From NCBI RefSeq assembly GCF_029168945.1, contig NC_083602.1, positions 88,112,027 to 88,176,026 on the forward strand: a DNA stretch of 64,000 nt. The letters run 5' to 3'. The DNA is from Cannabis sativa. Taxonomy: Eukaryota; Streptophyta; Magnoliopsida; Rosales; Cannabaceae. Position numbers and translations under genes: made by a program. A model generated the notes under the pieces. The model had not been told where the DNA came from and made no database searches. It worked only from the letters and a program-made list of their open reading frames with translations. Shown here piece by piece: positions 37,190 through 49,273 of this stretch. Numbering within the stretch: the first letter of the stretch is position 1; each line of letters starts with the position of its first letter.

Positions 37190-37865
37190 TAAAATTGGGG
37201 TGGCAATTCAAGTCATGACACAAAATAGGACACAGACTCGATACAAACTATTGCGGGTTATGATCATAAAAAATAGACGCGGGTCAAAATTGAGTTAAAC
37301 ACTGATGCAATGATTATATTTGGGTTGTATTAAGGTTAACACGTGTAACACGAAATTGACATGAATTGACCCATAACTATTAATTTATAGTTAAATTATT
37401 ATTTATTCTAATAAAAAAAATATATAAATTAGAAATAAAATTACTTACAAGAATATAAGGTAGCTAATTTATACTTGATGTTATGAATTTTATTCATTGT
37501 ATTGATAATTTGTGATAAATAATTTTAATTAATCTTATTATTTATTTGTAACTTAATATATTTTTATTTAGTATATTATTCAAATGACTACAAAATTTTG
37601 ATATAATTTAAAATACATATACAAATTAAATATGTGATACCAATCACGTTAATCAACATGTATTGTAACATAAGTATAGTCGATACACGAACATAATATG
37701 TCAACATGAGAACACGACATGTTGGTTAGGGTTGAGATTTATTGACAAAAAAATATATATGGATTCGGTTAAAATTGACCATTTAAACATGTCAATCTAC
37801 ATAACACAAATATAAATATAACACGACAACAAGAGTGACAGTGTTAAAATCTCTAGCCACGATGC
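37190..37865. other. Probable non-autonomous transposon remnant
   Basis: G/C-richer ends with CGACACG/CGTGTCG-type words (GGGGTGGCAATTCAAGTC at the left, GAACACGACATG and AACACGACAACAAG at the right) around an A/T-rich middle. This pattern is typical of hAT-like non-autonomous elements, but neither the exact ends nor a target duplication is clear. Confidence 0.35.
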
Positions 37866-37929
37866 TGATGTTCGAAAGGACCTTCATTCATCGATCAATA
37901 TAAGTTAAGAAATGTTGCATTTGCATATG

Positions 37930-39260
37930 TGTTAGAGCATTTCTAATGGAGTGTTAAGAAAATAGTGTATTGTTATATTTTAGCATGCTTAAAGAAAAAT
38001 ACTATTCCAATAGTAATCTAAAAAGTGTGTCAAATTTGTTGATACGTGCTAAAAACTGTGTCAAATTTGACACATGCTAAAAATCGCACCAAATTTAGCC
38101 CACAATAAATTCTATCTTTTTTATTTACTATAATGTTTCTAATTATTTTGATTCATTGACTTTTACATAATTTTATCTTCTTCATTTACTATATTATTAT
38201 TATATAAGCAATAAAAAAATAATTATGTTTATATTTTTTCAATACAATATTAAATGATATCAATAATAATTATATTTATTTATAGCACGTTAACTACACA
38301 GTATTCGGAATCAGAATAAAATAATAGAGAAATGTAGCGGAATAAAGTAAGAATAGTCGAAATTTACTAAAACTATTTGGAAATAGAATGATAGTGATTT
38401 ATCCTATTTACTTTATCAAAAAACGTAATCGAAATACTTAAATTGACTAAATTACCCTTTTGAGTTAAATTATAGTATATGACAATTATTTTGTAAGACA
38501 TATTTTAAAAGATAAAATTGTCATTATAAATTTAATATTAAAAACTTAAATAAAAATAAATAAAATCCATTACCCTTAATGGCGTTCCTTATAAAATTAG
38601 TGGGAGAAATTTTTCCTTTCTTTTCTCCCTTATTTAACAAGTTAATTCTTTCTTAAATTTAATAAATTAAATAAACAAATGTAAGGAAATGACTCCCTCA
38701 CTATTGATTCTCATTGTTTATTAATAAACATGTCATTATATCTTTACATTAGAGTACAATTATAAATAATGAGTTAAATATTAATATAAACTTATTTTTT
38801 TGTACTAAATTTAATACAAATCTTAGAGCATCTCCAACAAAGTGCTAAATAGGTGGTGTATTATTATTTTTTAGCACTTTTTAATAGAAAGCTTCTCCAA
38901 TAGTGTGTTATAAGTTGTATTAAATTTAACACATGCTAAAAATTAAACTAAATTTGGCATAAGATATAATATTGTGCCAAATTTAGCACACAATAAATAT
39001 TTTTTTTTAATTACACTTTTATCATTAATCAATGAAATACTTTAATACATACATTTTATTTACAATATTGATATTAGTAAATTTTTAAATATTTAATTTA
39101 TTATTTGTCATTAAATATTTTTTTTAGACTAAATTACCTCTTAAAATATTATTGTGCATAGAACAACATAGTAAATATTGTACTAAATATAAAATTTGTT
39201 CACTTTTTGTGCTAAATTTAACACAATATTGACATTCTTATAAAAGTTGTTCTTTACAAT
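37930..39260. other. Gene-free stretch with worn MITEs
   Basis: Two sets of related words (AGCATTTCTAATGGAGTGTT at 37935; AGAGCATCTCCAACAAAGTG at 38824) mark decayed relatives of the element at 34044. No gene. Confidence 0.4.
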
Positions 39261-39304
39261 TTTCATCACCTTTTCATGTCTATCCACATAAATATATAAT
39301 AAAG

Positions 39305-39645
39305 GGTTACTCGATCTTAATCTAATACATTCTAAAAAAAAAAAGTCATATTTGTGTTTGTTATAGTTATTTAAAATTATTCGTTAATTTTTATAAAAAT
39401 TAAAATAATTTGTAGCATTAAAAATAAAGTATAAATATTTATTTACCATTCGTATAAGAAAAAAAATTATGTATAATAAAATATTTGAATTTTATTTTTA
39501 AAATTAAAATTATTTAGAATTTTCTAAAAATTTTCTAAATAATTATAGTGTACATGAAAAAAAAAAATGACTAAAAATTTCTGATGAATCCCAAAACAAA
39601 TAAAGTGTATTGCAATAACCTTCTAGGTGTATTGGAAAATTTTAT
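39305..39645. mobile_element. Worn Mutator-type MITE
   Basis: Shares GTTATAGTTATTTAAAA-, AGTGTACATGAAAAAAA- and TGACTAAAAATTTCTGATG-type words with the elements at 273-694 and 52816-53555, and has matching end words (GGGTTACTCGATC, CTAGGTGTATTG). Too diverged to set exact ends. Confidence 0.4.
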
Positions 39646-39889
39646 CAAACATTATAATACTATTTTTGTATCTTATATTACTTTTAAATTATAGTATCTA
39701 TAATGAAATGTCAAATATCTTTTTTTTTTTAACAAAAATGCCTCATTAAAATCTTAAGAGTAATCCTAGTGAAAAAATCTCAAGCCCATATCATATTTTA
39801 GTTTCTTTAATATTATGCTAAAAGTTACATCAAATTTAGTATTTGTTAAAAATTAGACCAAATTTAACAATGACACGGGCAAAATACAA

Positions 39890-40310
39890 GATATTTGTTA
39901 GGGTATTCCTAAACCTGAAAAAATTCGAGTTTATGCGGATTATGCTAGCAAAGCGAGAAGTGAAACAGTCGGGGTGGTGGTGTTGAGTGTTTCGAAAGTG
40001 AATGTCAACTCTACTATTCTTGGCAAGTTGGCAGTGACTATTGCTGGTCTTGAATTGGCTCTTCGATTGGGTTGGGGTGAGGTGGATCTTTTCACTAATT
40101 GTAAAAGGATTGAGAAGGTTATGTTGGTTAAGATCCCTCATTGTTTATTTCCTTTTTTCAACTGTTAATTTTTTTTTTCTATTTATAATGTTGTTTAGAT
40201 TTTGAAAGACCTTAATGATTCGGGTCATACTTTGGCTAAATGAGAGTTGGATCACACTTGTAATGGTCCTTTTAATTTTGGGAGATCAGTCACTATGTGC
40301 TCACCAAATT
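39890..40310 (+). pseudogene. RNase H-like (RVT_3) domain relic
   Basis: Plus strand reads VYADYASKARSETVGVVVL, then ILGKLAVTIAGLELALRLG, EVDLFTNCKRI, and after a T-rich gap of about 60 bp ILKDLNDSGHTLAK followed by a stop. This is the RNase H fold of plant LINE ORF2 or of related host proteins: first Asp in VYAD, AE-like helix (here AGLELA), and TNC where a catalytic Asp (SDC/TDC) is usual. The gap ends in TTGTTTAG, which looks like an intron acceptor, so a decayed spliced gene is possible. No start and an early stop: called a relic. Confidence 0.45.
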
Positions 40311-43300
40311 TAGCATATATTTTTAGAATATTATTATTTAATATTAAAAATTGATTTTAATATACATGTTTTAACGATATTGTCAATATATATTTAATTG
40401 ATTAATTATGGTCAATAACAAATTTTTATTTATGTCAATTATATCTAATTTTCCTACTATCGTTGTAACTGGAATTTGGAACACAATTACAAAAATTATA
40501 CTAATCATTACACTTAGATTTTTTTGGGTACTAAATTCAGTAATTTATTTTTTGTTTTAAAAAAATGATTATTACACTATGGACCCAAACACGCAACAAT
40601 TTAATATTCCAGGTGGTCTTACCTCTACCACATTAATTCATAGAGTGACACGTGGATTATCATAGTATCAGGTGAACATAGTGTAAATATTATAGCATAT
40701 ATAAAATATATATTTTTTTTAATTAAGGCATTTATTATTATTTGTATGATAAATTACTTGTGGAATTAGTTTTGGTGTTACTTACAAAGTTTACTTTAGC
40801 TAGTTTTATTACTAATTAATGATTAATAATTATGCTACTTCATTTCAAAAAATTATGCTACTTATATATATAAAAAGAAGTACTAAATTCAAACTATGGT
40901 TTCTAAACTAAACCAATTAAATTAAATGCTTAAACCAAACAAAACCAATAAAGAAATTAGTGTAGTAATTGGAAACCATAGTTTGAATTTAGTATTTATT
41001 ATATATATATTTACATAATTATTCTCTTTTTTACTAAATTATTTTTGCTTTTATAATACATAAATATCAATAAAAAATATTCTCAAAATAATTTTAAATG
41101 AATATGGTACATTCTATCTAGCTAGGATTGTTTTCAAATAATAACAATAAAAAAACATATCAAGTATATACAAAGAATTATATGGCTTATTATTTTGGTT
41201 TGAACCACTAGGAGAATTCTAAAATAGTGATTAGACTAGAGGATTATAAACAGTTCAAATATTGAACAAACTATTAACACTAAATTGATTTGGTTCAGTC
41301 TCAATAATTTAGTATGGATTAATTGAGTTCAAAATTACAAATTTTGTGAACAATCCTAATACCTGTCTTATATATCATTCTATATGTGAATTTTATTAAA
41401 AAGAAAGGTTATAAAATTTGTAAAATTTATTTACAACATTCAGTCCAATTTTTCATTTTATAATTTGTCTACCATATTCTATGTAAATATTTAAAGAATA
41501 TTATTCATCTCTTACATTTTTTTTCCTGATAATTTCTCACTTTTTTATTTTCATCTTTTCATATTTAAGATGTATAAAAAATATATAATATTCAAATAAT
41601 AAAACTAAAAGAAATTATGATGCACAATTATGTTTTCAAAATAGTATTAAGAAAATTATTGAGCGAGTATAAATGTAAGTATTTTAATTATGTTTCTAAA
41701 ATTGTGATGAGGGAGTGAATATTTAAAAATTGAAACATTTTGGCCTTAAAAAAATGTACTATGAGCCTATAGGAAAAAAAAAAATATGTATATTTTGTAA
41801 AAAAAAATGAATTTGGGATTTGTACTTTAGGAAGACAATGTTGAAGTACCTAATTGTATGTATAAAAAAATTGGAATTAACATCATAAAAAAAAGTTCAT
41901 ATCTTTTATTTATTTTATATTTTAGTTTAATTTGGACAATTTTTTGTAAAATGATCTCTAACATTCTACTTAGTTAGTTAAAATTTTCAGTTGAAATATT
42001 TACACCTTGATAGCCGAAAAACTTGAAAGATGGTTGAAACTTTTAAACAACTGATTGAAGGAGCATAGCCACAACCTATCAAGGATGGCGATGCCCTTCA
42101 CCCCCAACTAGTATACAGAGGTGATAGTAAAATACTCAATCTAATTCGATCCGCACGATCTAATCCAATTCGCACAATTCAATACAATCCAATTCGCAAA
42201 GTGTAGATATTTGCACTTGTGCGGATTAGATTTGATTGGAAATCTAAAATCTACACTTGTGCGAATTAAATATTGATTGACATGTAAAAGTAATTGATCT
42301 AATCCAATTTACATATATATATTTAAAAAACCTATGTATACAATTAAAAAAGTATAAATAAAAAAAATGTCTTCATATTTTATATAAAAAATAGTATTTT
42401 TTTTTTTAAAAAAAACGTGATTTGGATCACATTAAGACATTCATGAGAAGACTTCAACAATCAGTGTTGGGACCTTTTCAAACCAGTATAACTTATTGTC
42501 TAGGCCGCAATGTTATAAAAAATAATAATTATAAAAATCTAATACTTTTGATATAATTATATTTCAAAACTTAATAGATCGAAGATATATTTTATTCTTA
42601 TAAGAAAAATATAATCTAAGATAAAATTAAACATTTTTTTTATACATACATTTGTTTTTTCTTCCTTTGAATTTTTTATTTTATTTATTTTAATTTGTTG
42701 TTGGAGACATAAAACAACAATAATTTATTTTATTTTTTTTGTTAGTTATGTGAAAAAATATTTTTTTTTGAGAAATATAAAATAATTCAATATTAAAAAA
42801 TAACTAATCCAAAATAGCCGATCCAATCAGTACTTTTTGTGAATTGGATTGATTTGAATTTGAGTTATTATGTAGATTAGATTGGATCGATCCAATATAT
42901 GAAATTTGCATCTAGTAAGAATCAGATGCACTATAAACAACATATAATGCAGATTAAATTCAATAAACACATCAGTAATAGTAATAATATAGATACAAAA
43001 TATATTATTGAAAACTTTCCTAAATTTAATTATGTGCTATAAAATTTTTGTTTAAAAATTTAGCCCTAATATCTATATATATTAATTATGTGGCTAAATG
43101 AATATTTACCCACAATCAGTTTAGTCGATTTTTTACCTCTGCCATTCTTAAGAACAATATATTGTATAATAACCACAAGATTTAAGATTTCTATTTGATG
43201 AACGTTTTTTTTTTTAAAAAAAAATTATTTCTATTCGCACTAATTAATATGAGAGTGTTAGTAGTTAGCACTAATTATTAAGCATTACATATACATCTAA

Positions 43301-43326
43301 TTAATTTTTTATTTTATTTTTTATAA
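40311..43326. other. Gene-free stretch
   Basis: A/T-rich. Positions 40890-41000 hold an inverted pair (CAAACTATGGTTTCTAAAC against GGAAACCATAGTTTGAATT) of a small fold-back element. Positions 42118-42920 are listed separately. No gene. Confidence 0.45.
42118..42920. mobile_element. Possible hAT-like non-autonomous element
   Basis: Left part carries repeated AATTCGATCCGCACGATC / CCAATTCGCACAATTC words; right part carries their inverse (GAATTGGATTGATTTGAATT, GATTGGATCGATCC). Ends resemble AGGTGATAGTAAAAT and ATTTGCATCTAG. Subterminal repeats of this kind suit hAT elements. Boundaries are approximate. Confidence 0.4.
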
Positions 43327-43674
43327 TCAACGTTTTATAGATAGAAACACTAAAAATTTGACCTCGTGGTCATTACAAACAATAAAGTCTGGTATAGAAG
43401 AAAGATTAACCATATCGGTAACATTGTTAGCAGACGTCCACTTAACTGCATTATAAGCCACGAAATTACAAACTCTTAGAATAAAAGAAAAATGACAGCC
43501 TAACGTAAAAAGAAAGAAATGTTTACAATAATACACATAATCATTGATTTTCCAACTGGAATTCCAAGTTCCCTTTAGAGTCAAAACTAGTTTTAACTTT
43601 TTATGTATATTTTCCCATTCTCTATGTAAAACTAAAATTTGGAACATATACCTACCATTTTCCTTCCCATACAA
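43327..43674 (-). pseudogene. LINE-type RNase H C-terminal relic
   Basis: The minus strand reads CHFSFILRVCNFVAYNAVKW, then SANNVTDMVNLSSIPDFIVC and NDHEV. The pattern F..R..N..A...AKWA........IP..I is the C-terminal helix region of the RNase H domain at the end of plant LINE ORF2 (usual R.aN..Ah.LAk.A). The part before it is not recognisable. It lies 0.7 kb upstream of ABCG11 on the opposite strand. Confidence 0.5.
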
Positions 43675-44380
43675 TGTAACACATAAATATCATTAAAAAA
43701 AAAGTTAAAACTAACAATTACCCAATAATACTACATGTGTGAAGAAAGTAGTTGACAGAGTTAAATTGTGCAACTACCAGTTAAGACAGCCTACACTAAA
43801 GACATTTTTATTTTTATTTATATTTATATTTATATATATAAGAGAAAAAGACACATATGCAAATGCAGAGTGAGTGTGGGAAATGGAAAATGAAATTATT
43901 TTTACTTAATTAAATTATTAATTTATTAATAATAAATGAATAAGAAAGGTCGGTCCTTTTGTATTAAATGCTCCTAACAGCGCCCACCAAATTTCATTTA
44001 TTGACCAAAATAAAAATAAAAAAAATAAACTTATAACACAAAACCACAAGAAAAAAAAAAAAAATATCATCTTTGATGAATGAATGAATGAATATGATAT
44101 GATTCACTTCTTCTTCTTCATCATCATCATAACAGTTTCTTCTTCCTCTGTAATGGTTTACCATTAATCATACATATTGTCACACCAAAAGGGCAAGTCT
44201 TGTTTTTGGTGTTAAGAGGCTCTTTTTGCATGCCCCATTAAAATCTCCTTCTCTCATCTTTGGTCAAATTTCACACGAAACCCATTTCTCTTTTTCTTTC
44301 TCTCCTTCACGTATTTTCTTTCTCCTTCTTATAAAGATTAACAATCCCAACAGATTTTCATTTCTGGGTTTGGTTTGAAA
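43675..44380 (+). promoter_or_regulatory. ABCG11 upstream region
   Basis: Contains a TATATATATAAG box at 43831-43842 (540 bp from the ATG), and a C/T-rich leader-like block at 44260-44330 followed by CTTATAAAG at 44328-44336. The true start site cannot be fixed from sequence; the CT-rich block suits a transcript leader. No L1-box (TAAATGYA) was found. Confidence 0.35.
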
Positions 44381-47300
44381 ATGGGTTATAATAACGAGAG
44401 TAGTAGTAGTGATCATCAGAAGAGTAGAAACTCAGAAGCTAATCATGTTATGATGGAGATTGAAGCAGGAAAGCCAAGTGGAAATGGGCTTGTAATGACG
44501 AGTTGTGGATTGAGTCCACTGAGTGAGAGTCTATGGAGAGAAACGAGTAGTAATAGTAATAGTAATAATAATAATAATAGGGAGTTGTTTTTGGGTGATG
44601 TTTCTGCTAGACTCACATGGAAAGATCTGACTGTGACCGTAACTTTAAGTAACGGTGAGACACAGAAAGTTCTAGAAAATCTTACTGGGTATGCTGAGCC
44701 TGGAAGTTTTACAGCTTTAATGGGTCCTTCTGGTTCAGGCAAATCTACTCTTCTTGATTCTCTTTCTAGTCGTTTAGCCACTAATGCTTTCCTTTCTGGT
44801 ACTGTTCTTCTCAACGGTCGTAAAAAAAAGCTCTCTTATGGAACTGCTGTGAGTAATTATATCATCCATTCTTTTTGTTTTTGTTAACATAAATAATAAT
44901 TCTGCTTCATCTTGTTTGTTATTAGTTAGTTTGATGGTTTTGGTGATTATTGTGTTTAGTGTAATTAATTTTATATAAATACTAATTAGTCTAATCGTTA
45001 TTTAAATAAATAGTGTCTTTTAGTTGTTTATTTGTGTTTCGGTTTAAGAAAATGTGAAAGCTCTCTTTATATAAAAACGATGCGTTTCAAAGTGTAAAGT
45101 CGTATCGAAGAGATTTCATAATTGAAGTTTTGAAATCGAAATTGTCTGTTAAAAAATAGTGTATCATATTGTGTTAAACTAATTTAATTTGACACATGTT
45201 AGCTATTTTTGTTTACTATTTATTTATTTATTTCAATTAAAGTGATGTTTATGCTAATTTGGTGTCTTATTTGTTAGAAAATTGCTCTTCTTTAATGGTA
45301 TAAAAATGAAAAAAAATAATAAAAAATAACCATGTAAGGACACTTTAAAGAAAGTGAGGATAAGAATATAAGTATAGTATTTTAATATTCACCTACTAAT
45401 CAGTGAAGAAAACACAATTATATTATCCTTAATAATAATATAATTTTTTTTTACTAAGTATTATATGGGGTCTTTGCCAACAAAGGAATTCTTTGTTTTT
45501 GTTTTGTTGTTATATAATATGTTATCTTTTTCTTATATACAAAAATTTCAGGCATATGTGACTCAAGATGACAACTTGATTGGAACACTAACAGTTAGAG
45601 AAACAATCTCTTACTCAGCTCAATTACGTTTACCAGATAAGATGGGATGGTCAGAAAAGAGAGCTTTAATAGAGAGTACCATAGTTGAGATGGGTCTTCA
45701 AGATTGTGCTGACACTGTAATTGGAAATTGGCATCTTCGTGGGATTAGTGGTGGTGAGAAGAGAAGGGTCAGCATTGCTCTTGAAATCTTGACCAGACCA
45801 AGATTGCTTTTCCTTGATGAACCCACTAGTGGACTTGATAGGTACCCCATTTTACCCAATTTGTCATTTTGTTGAAATTCATTAATGATTAGTTAAGTTG
45901 TACATGATTGATATTTGGTTTTTTTTATTCTTTTTTGGCATTATGGGGTGGCAGTGCTTCAGCTTTCTTTGTTACACAAACTTTACGTGCCTTATCAAGA
46001 GATGGTAGAACTGTAATAGCTTCAATTCACCAGCCAAGCAGTGAAGTTTTTGAACTATTTGATCGATTGTACTTACTTTCTGGTGGTAAAACTGTTTATT
46101 TTGGTCAAGCTTCTGATGCATACGAGGTAAGAAATTAACCAAAATAACTAACAACTGCTTTTTTTCTTTTGTTTGTTATTTATTTCTTAACATTATTTGA
46201 TTGGTTTTGGTGTAGTTTTTTGCTCAAGCTGGTTTTCCTTGCCCTGCTTTGAGAAACCCATCTGATCATTTTCTAAGATGCATTAATTCTGATTTTGACA
46301 AAGTAAAAGCCACTTTAAAAGGGTCCATGAAACTAAGGGTAAGTAAGTAAGTAAGGAAGTACTATACATCTATAGATTTTATATGTTTGACTTAATGTTT
46401 TCAACTTTCTTTAAATGGTTGTATTTTTCAGTTTGAGGCAAGTGATGATCCTCTAGAGAAGATTACTACAGCTGAGGCTATACGAACACTCATCGAAAAC
46501 TATCGAACTTCTCAATTTGGCTATGCAGCTAGAGAAAAAGTAGAAGAGATATCCAAAGTTGTAAGTGTTGTTTAATTTTCTTGACCAAATTGATTACTCA
46601 AAATTTTGACCATAACAACAAAGTTTTGTTTTCAATTGTAGAAAGGAAATGTTCTAGAATCAGGAGGAAGTCAAGCTAGTTTCTTGATGCAATCCTATAC
46701 ATTGACCAAACGTTCATTCATCAACATGTCAAGAGACTTTGGTTATTACTGGCTTAGACTTGTGATTTACCTTGTTGTCACAATTTGTATTGGAACAATC
46801 TATTTGAATGTTGGAACAGGCTACAATTCAATCCTGGTATGTAAATTAATTTCTTAACCTCTTAATTTGTTTATGCAATATGAGATTTTTCTTAATTATT
46901 AATACTAGTGTATTTGGTTTTTGTTCAGGCAAGGGGTTCTTGTGCATCATTTGTTTTTGGCTTTGTTACATTCATGTCAATAGGTGGCTTTCCTTCATTT
47001 GTAGAGGATATGAAGGTAATAAAAACAAACAGTTTAGAGTAACCAAATGGTAACCAGTTACCTTCTTAACATGTCTTGATATTTTTTTTTTTTCCCTTGA
47101 TTCCCAAAACAGGTTTTTCAAAGAGAGAGGCTTAATGGGCACTATGGTGTTTGTGCATTTGTGATAAGCAACACACTTTCAGCAATGCCTTTCCTTATAT
47201 TGATCACATTTCTGTCTGGAACCATTTGTTATTTCATGGTACATCTTCACCCTGGTTTCATGCACTATCTTTTCTTTGTGCTTTGCCTTTATGCAAGTGT

Positions 47301-48391
47301 GACTGTGGTTGAGAGCTTGATGATGGCCATAGCAAGTATTATACCAAACTTTCTCATGGGAATTATCATAGGAGCTGGAATTCAGGTATAATCTTCTTAC
47401 CCCTAACCCGAAAAAATCGAAACAAATGATGTAACAAAAAATGTATACTTATTTGTTGTCATTGTACACATTTTAATTACAGGGCATATTCATGCTGGTT
47501 TCTGGGTACTTTAGACTCCCCAATGACATCCCAAAACCTTTCTGGCGTTATCCAATGTCATATATCAGTTTCCACTTCTGGGCTTTACAGGTAAAACTTT
47601 TTAATCATGAAACATTAAAAAAAGAAAGAAATGTTCCTTTTTGAGTAATAAAATAGCTGCGGTTTGTCTAATTCCACTACAAAAAATCTTACCTTTACTC
47701 ACCACAAAATTTGTAATTAAAAGTAAAAAAATTAAAGTAATTTTTTGTTGTGACTAAAAGTCATATAAAATTTATATTGTAACTAAAAGGTTGTTACTAA
47801 AGATAGAGTTTTTTTTTTCTGTAATGTCACATTGATTAGAAATAGAATTTTGAGTAATAATATGTGCATACAATTCAAACACGCTTGACTTGTCATGTAT
47901 GTTTGTGTGCAATTATTATTTATTTAGAATTTTTCTAGTTCAATGGCTATATTATAAGCTCACTAAATTTGTAAAGAACACCTAAAAAAAGGAAAATCAT
48001 TGTTTGTTCTTCTCTATATTCCTAACAGTTTCAAGTTTTGTAGGGACAATACCAAAATGATCTTGCAGGGTTGATGTTTGACAACCAAACCCCAGATGAG
48101 CCGAAGATTTCGGGCGAATTTATCTTGGAAAACATCTTCCAAATCGACACGAACAGATCGAAATGGGTGGATTTGAGTGTGTTGTTCAGCATGATTGTGA
48201 TATACAGGGTGATATTCTTCTTCATGATTAAGATCAATGAGGATGTGACTCCTTGGGTTAGAGGTTATGTAGCAAGAAGAGTAATGCAACAGAAAATTGG
48301 TAACAGATCTCCTGAGGGCCTCACTCAATCCCCTTCATTGAGAAATTATGCCACCAACAATAGGAATACATCTGCAAATTCTAAAAGATAA
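44381..48391 (+). CDS. ABCG11: ABCG half-transporter, ABCG11/WBC11 ortholog
   Basis: Plasma-membrane ABC transporter exporting cutin and wax precursors from epidermal cells; ABCG11 works as a homodimer or with ABCG12 and relatives (family knowledge). Ten exons: 44381-44848, 45552-45841, 45955-46126, 46216-46338, 46432-46560, 46642-46836, 46929-47015, 47113-47385, 47483-47590, 48044-48391; all GT-AG, phases fit, 730 aa. Walker [10 protein letters not shown] (115-123), signature SGGEKRRVS (from 222), Walker B LLFLDEP (241-247), H-loop SIHQPSSE in exon 3. The ABC2 membrane part runs from exon 6 on ([20 protein letters not shown] to [18 protein letters not shown]), with C-terminal [11 protein letters not shown]. 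The chosen ATG precedes a second in-frame ATG at 44453 (MEIEAG), which matches the usual family start; the extra 24 residues are optional. Intron 9 holds a CACTA MITE. Residues about 52-65 are a Ser/Asn run from an AGTAAT/AAT microsatellite. Confidence 0.95.
47675..47826. mobile_element. Short CACTA-type MITE in ABCG11 intron 9
   Basis: CACTACAAAAAATCTTACC at the left and TTTTTCTGTAATG at the right, with inner GTGACTAAAAG words as in the 17105 and 52989 copies. About 150 bp, so internally deleted. No clean target duplication. Confidence 0.55.
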
Positions 48392-48515
48392 ATGAGACAC
48401 ACACACACCACCAATTCAAAATATCATCTCTACCCCACTTTTATACTTTTAAGTTTTCAAATCTGAATAGGTTATTTTGTATCTAAATGCTATGATATAG
48501 AATCAAGTGAAAGTG

Positions 48516-48538
48516 TTTTTTTTTTTTTTTTTTTTTTT
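48516..48538 (+). repeat. T23 homopolymer downstream of ABCG11
   Basis: An uninterrupted T run about 125 bp past the ABCG11 stop codon, probably within or just after the 3' UTR. Confidence 0.8.
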
Positions 48539-48693
48539 ACAATTAAATTTATAATACCAATTACCTAATTTCTATGGATGGAATGGAAGGATGTCCTTAA
48601 ACTTTCAAAAGGCTGTTTTATTTCCTTTGTCTAATTTCATTATATTGGAAATATGAGTTATATAATGTATGGTTTGTTTCATATATATAATAA

Positions 48694-49258
48694 GGGTAAA
48701 TATTATTTTGGACCCTGTGTTTTGTAAAAATTACCAATCAGATTCTTTGTTTTGTTAAATGATAAAATAGATCCTGCATTTTCTAAAAGAGAAATGCTAA
48801 AGGACACTAGTGGTGCTTAGCACCTTCCTATGTGTCAATATTACTATTGGTTCAATTAAGTATCGGGTCCCATATAATTTAATATAATAAATTTTAGAGA
48901 GTATCGCTAACTAATCGCAACGCGACATGTCGAGAAGGTGCTAGGCACTACTGGTGTCTAATAGCAATGCTCTTTTTAAAATTGTACAAATAGGATCCAG
49001 AACTAATTTTTATTAAAATTAAAACTTAATAATAATCTGATATAGAGATGTTATGACAAAACTGGTTATATTTTCTGTATCTGTTCGTGTTAGAAATTGT
49101 TTTAAAGTTAGTTTTATTATTATTTTTTTTTTGAAAATTGAACTTAGAGTCTTATTTTTACCATTTTGGAAAATATAAAGTCTATTTTGTCATTTAACAA
49201 AATTAAAAATTCAATTAGCAACTTTTACAAAATACAGGATCCAAAATAATATTTACCC
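48694..49258. mobile_element. Mutator-type MITE, GGACCCTGTG family, copy 2, split by a nested MITE
   Basis: Begins GGGTAAATATTATTTTGGAC and ends GGATCCAAAATAATATTTACCC-like; matches 8251-8653 along its length once the 185-bp insert at 48789-48973 is taken out. Flanking 9-mers ATATAATAA and GTATAACAA match at 7 of 9 positions, a decayed Mutator-size duplication. Confidence 0.7.
48789..48973. mobile_element. MITE, GGTGCCTAGCAC family, copy 5 (nested)
   Basis: GAGAAATGCTAAAGGACACT at the left, GGTGCTAGGCACTACTGGTG at the right, middle GTATCGCTAACTAATCGCAA and GCGACATGTCG. Inserted inside the Mutator MITE, so younger than it. Confidence 0.75.
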
Positions 49259-49273
49259 GTATAACAATTTTAG

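Noticed and set aside
44375..44380. Start of ABCG11 at 44375
   Set aside because: That codon is TTG; the first ATG in frame is 44381.
44443..44814. 123-residue minus-strand ORF opposite ABCG11 exon 1
   Set aside because: Shadow of the sense coding sequence; leucine run is the antisense of the AAT microsatellite.
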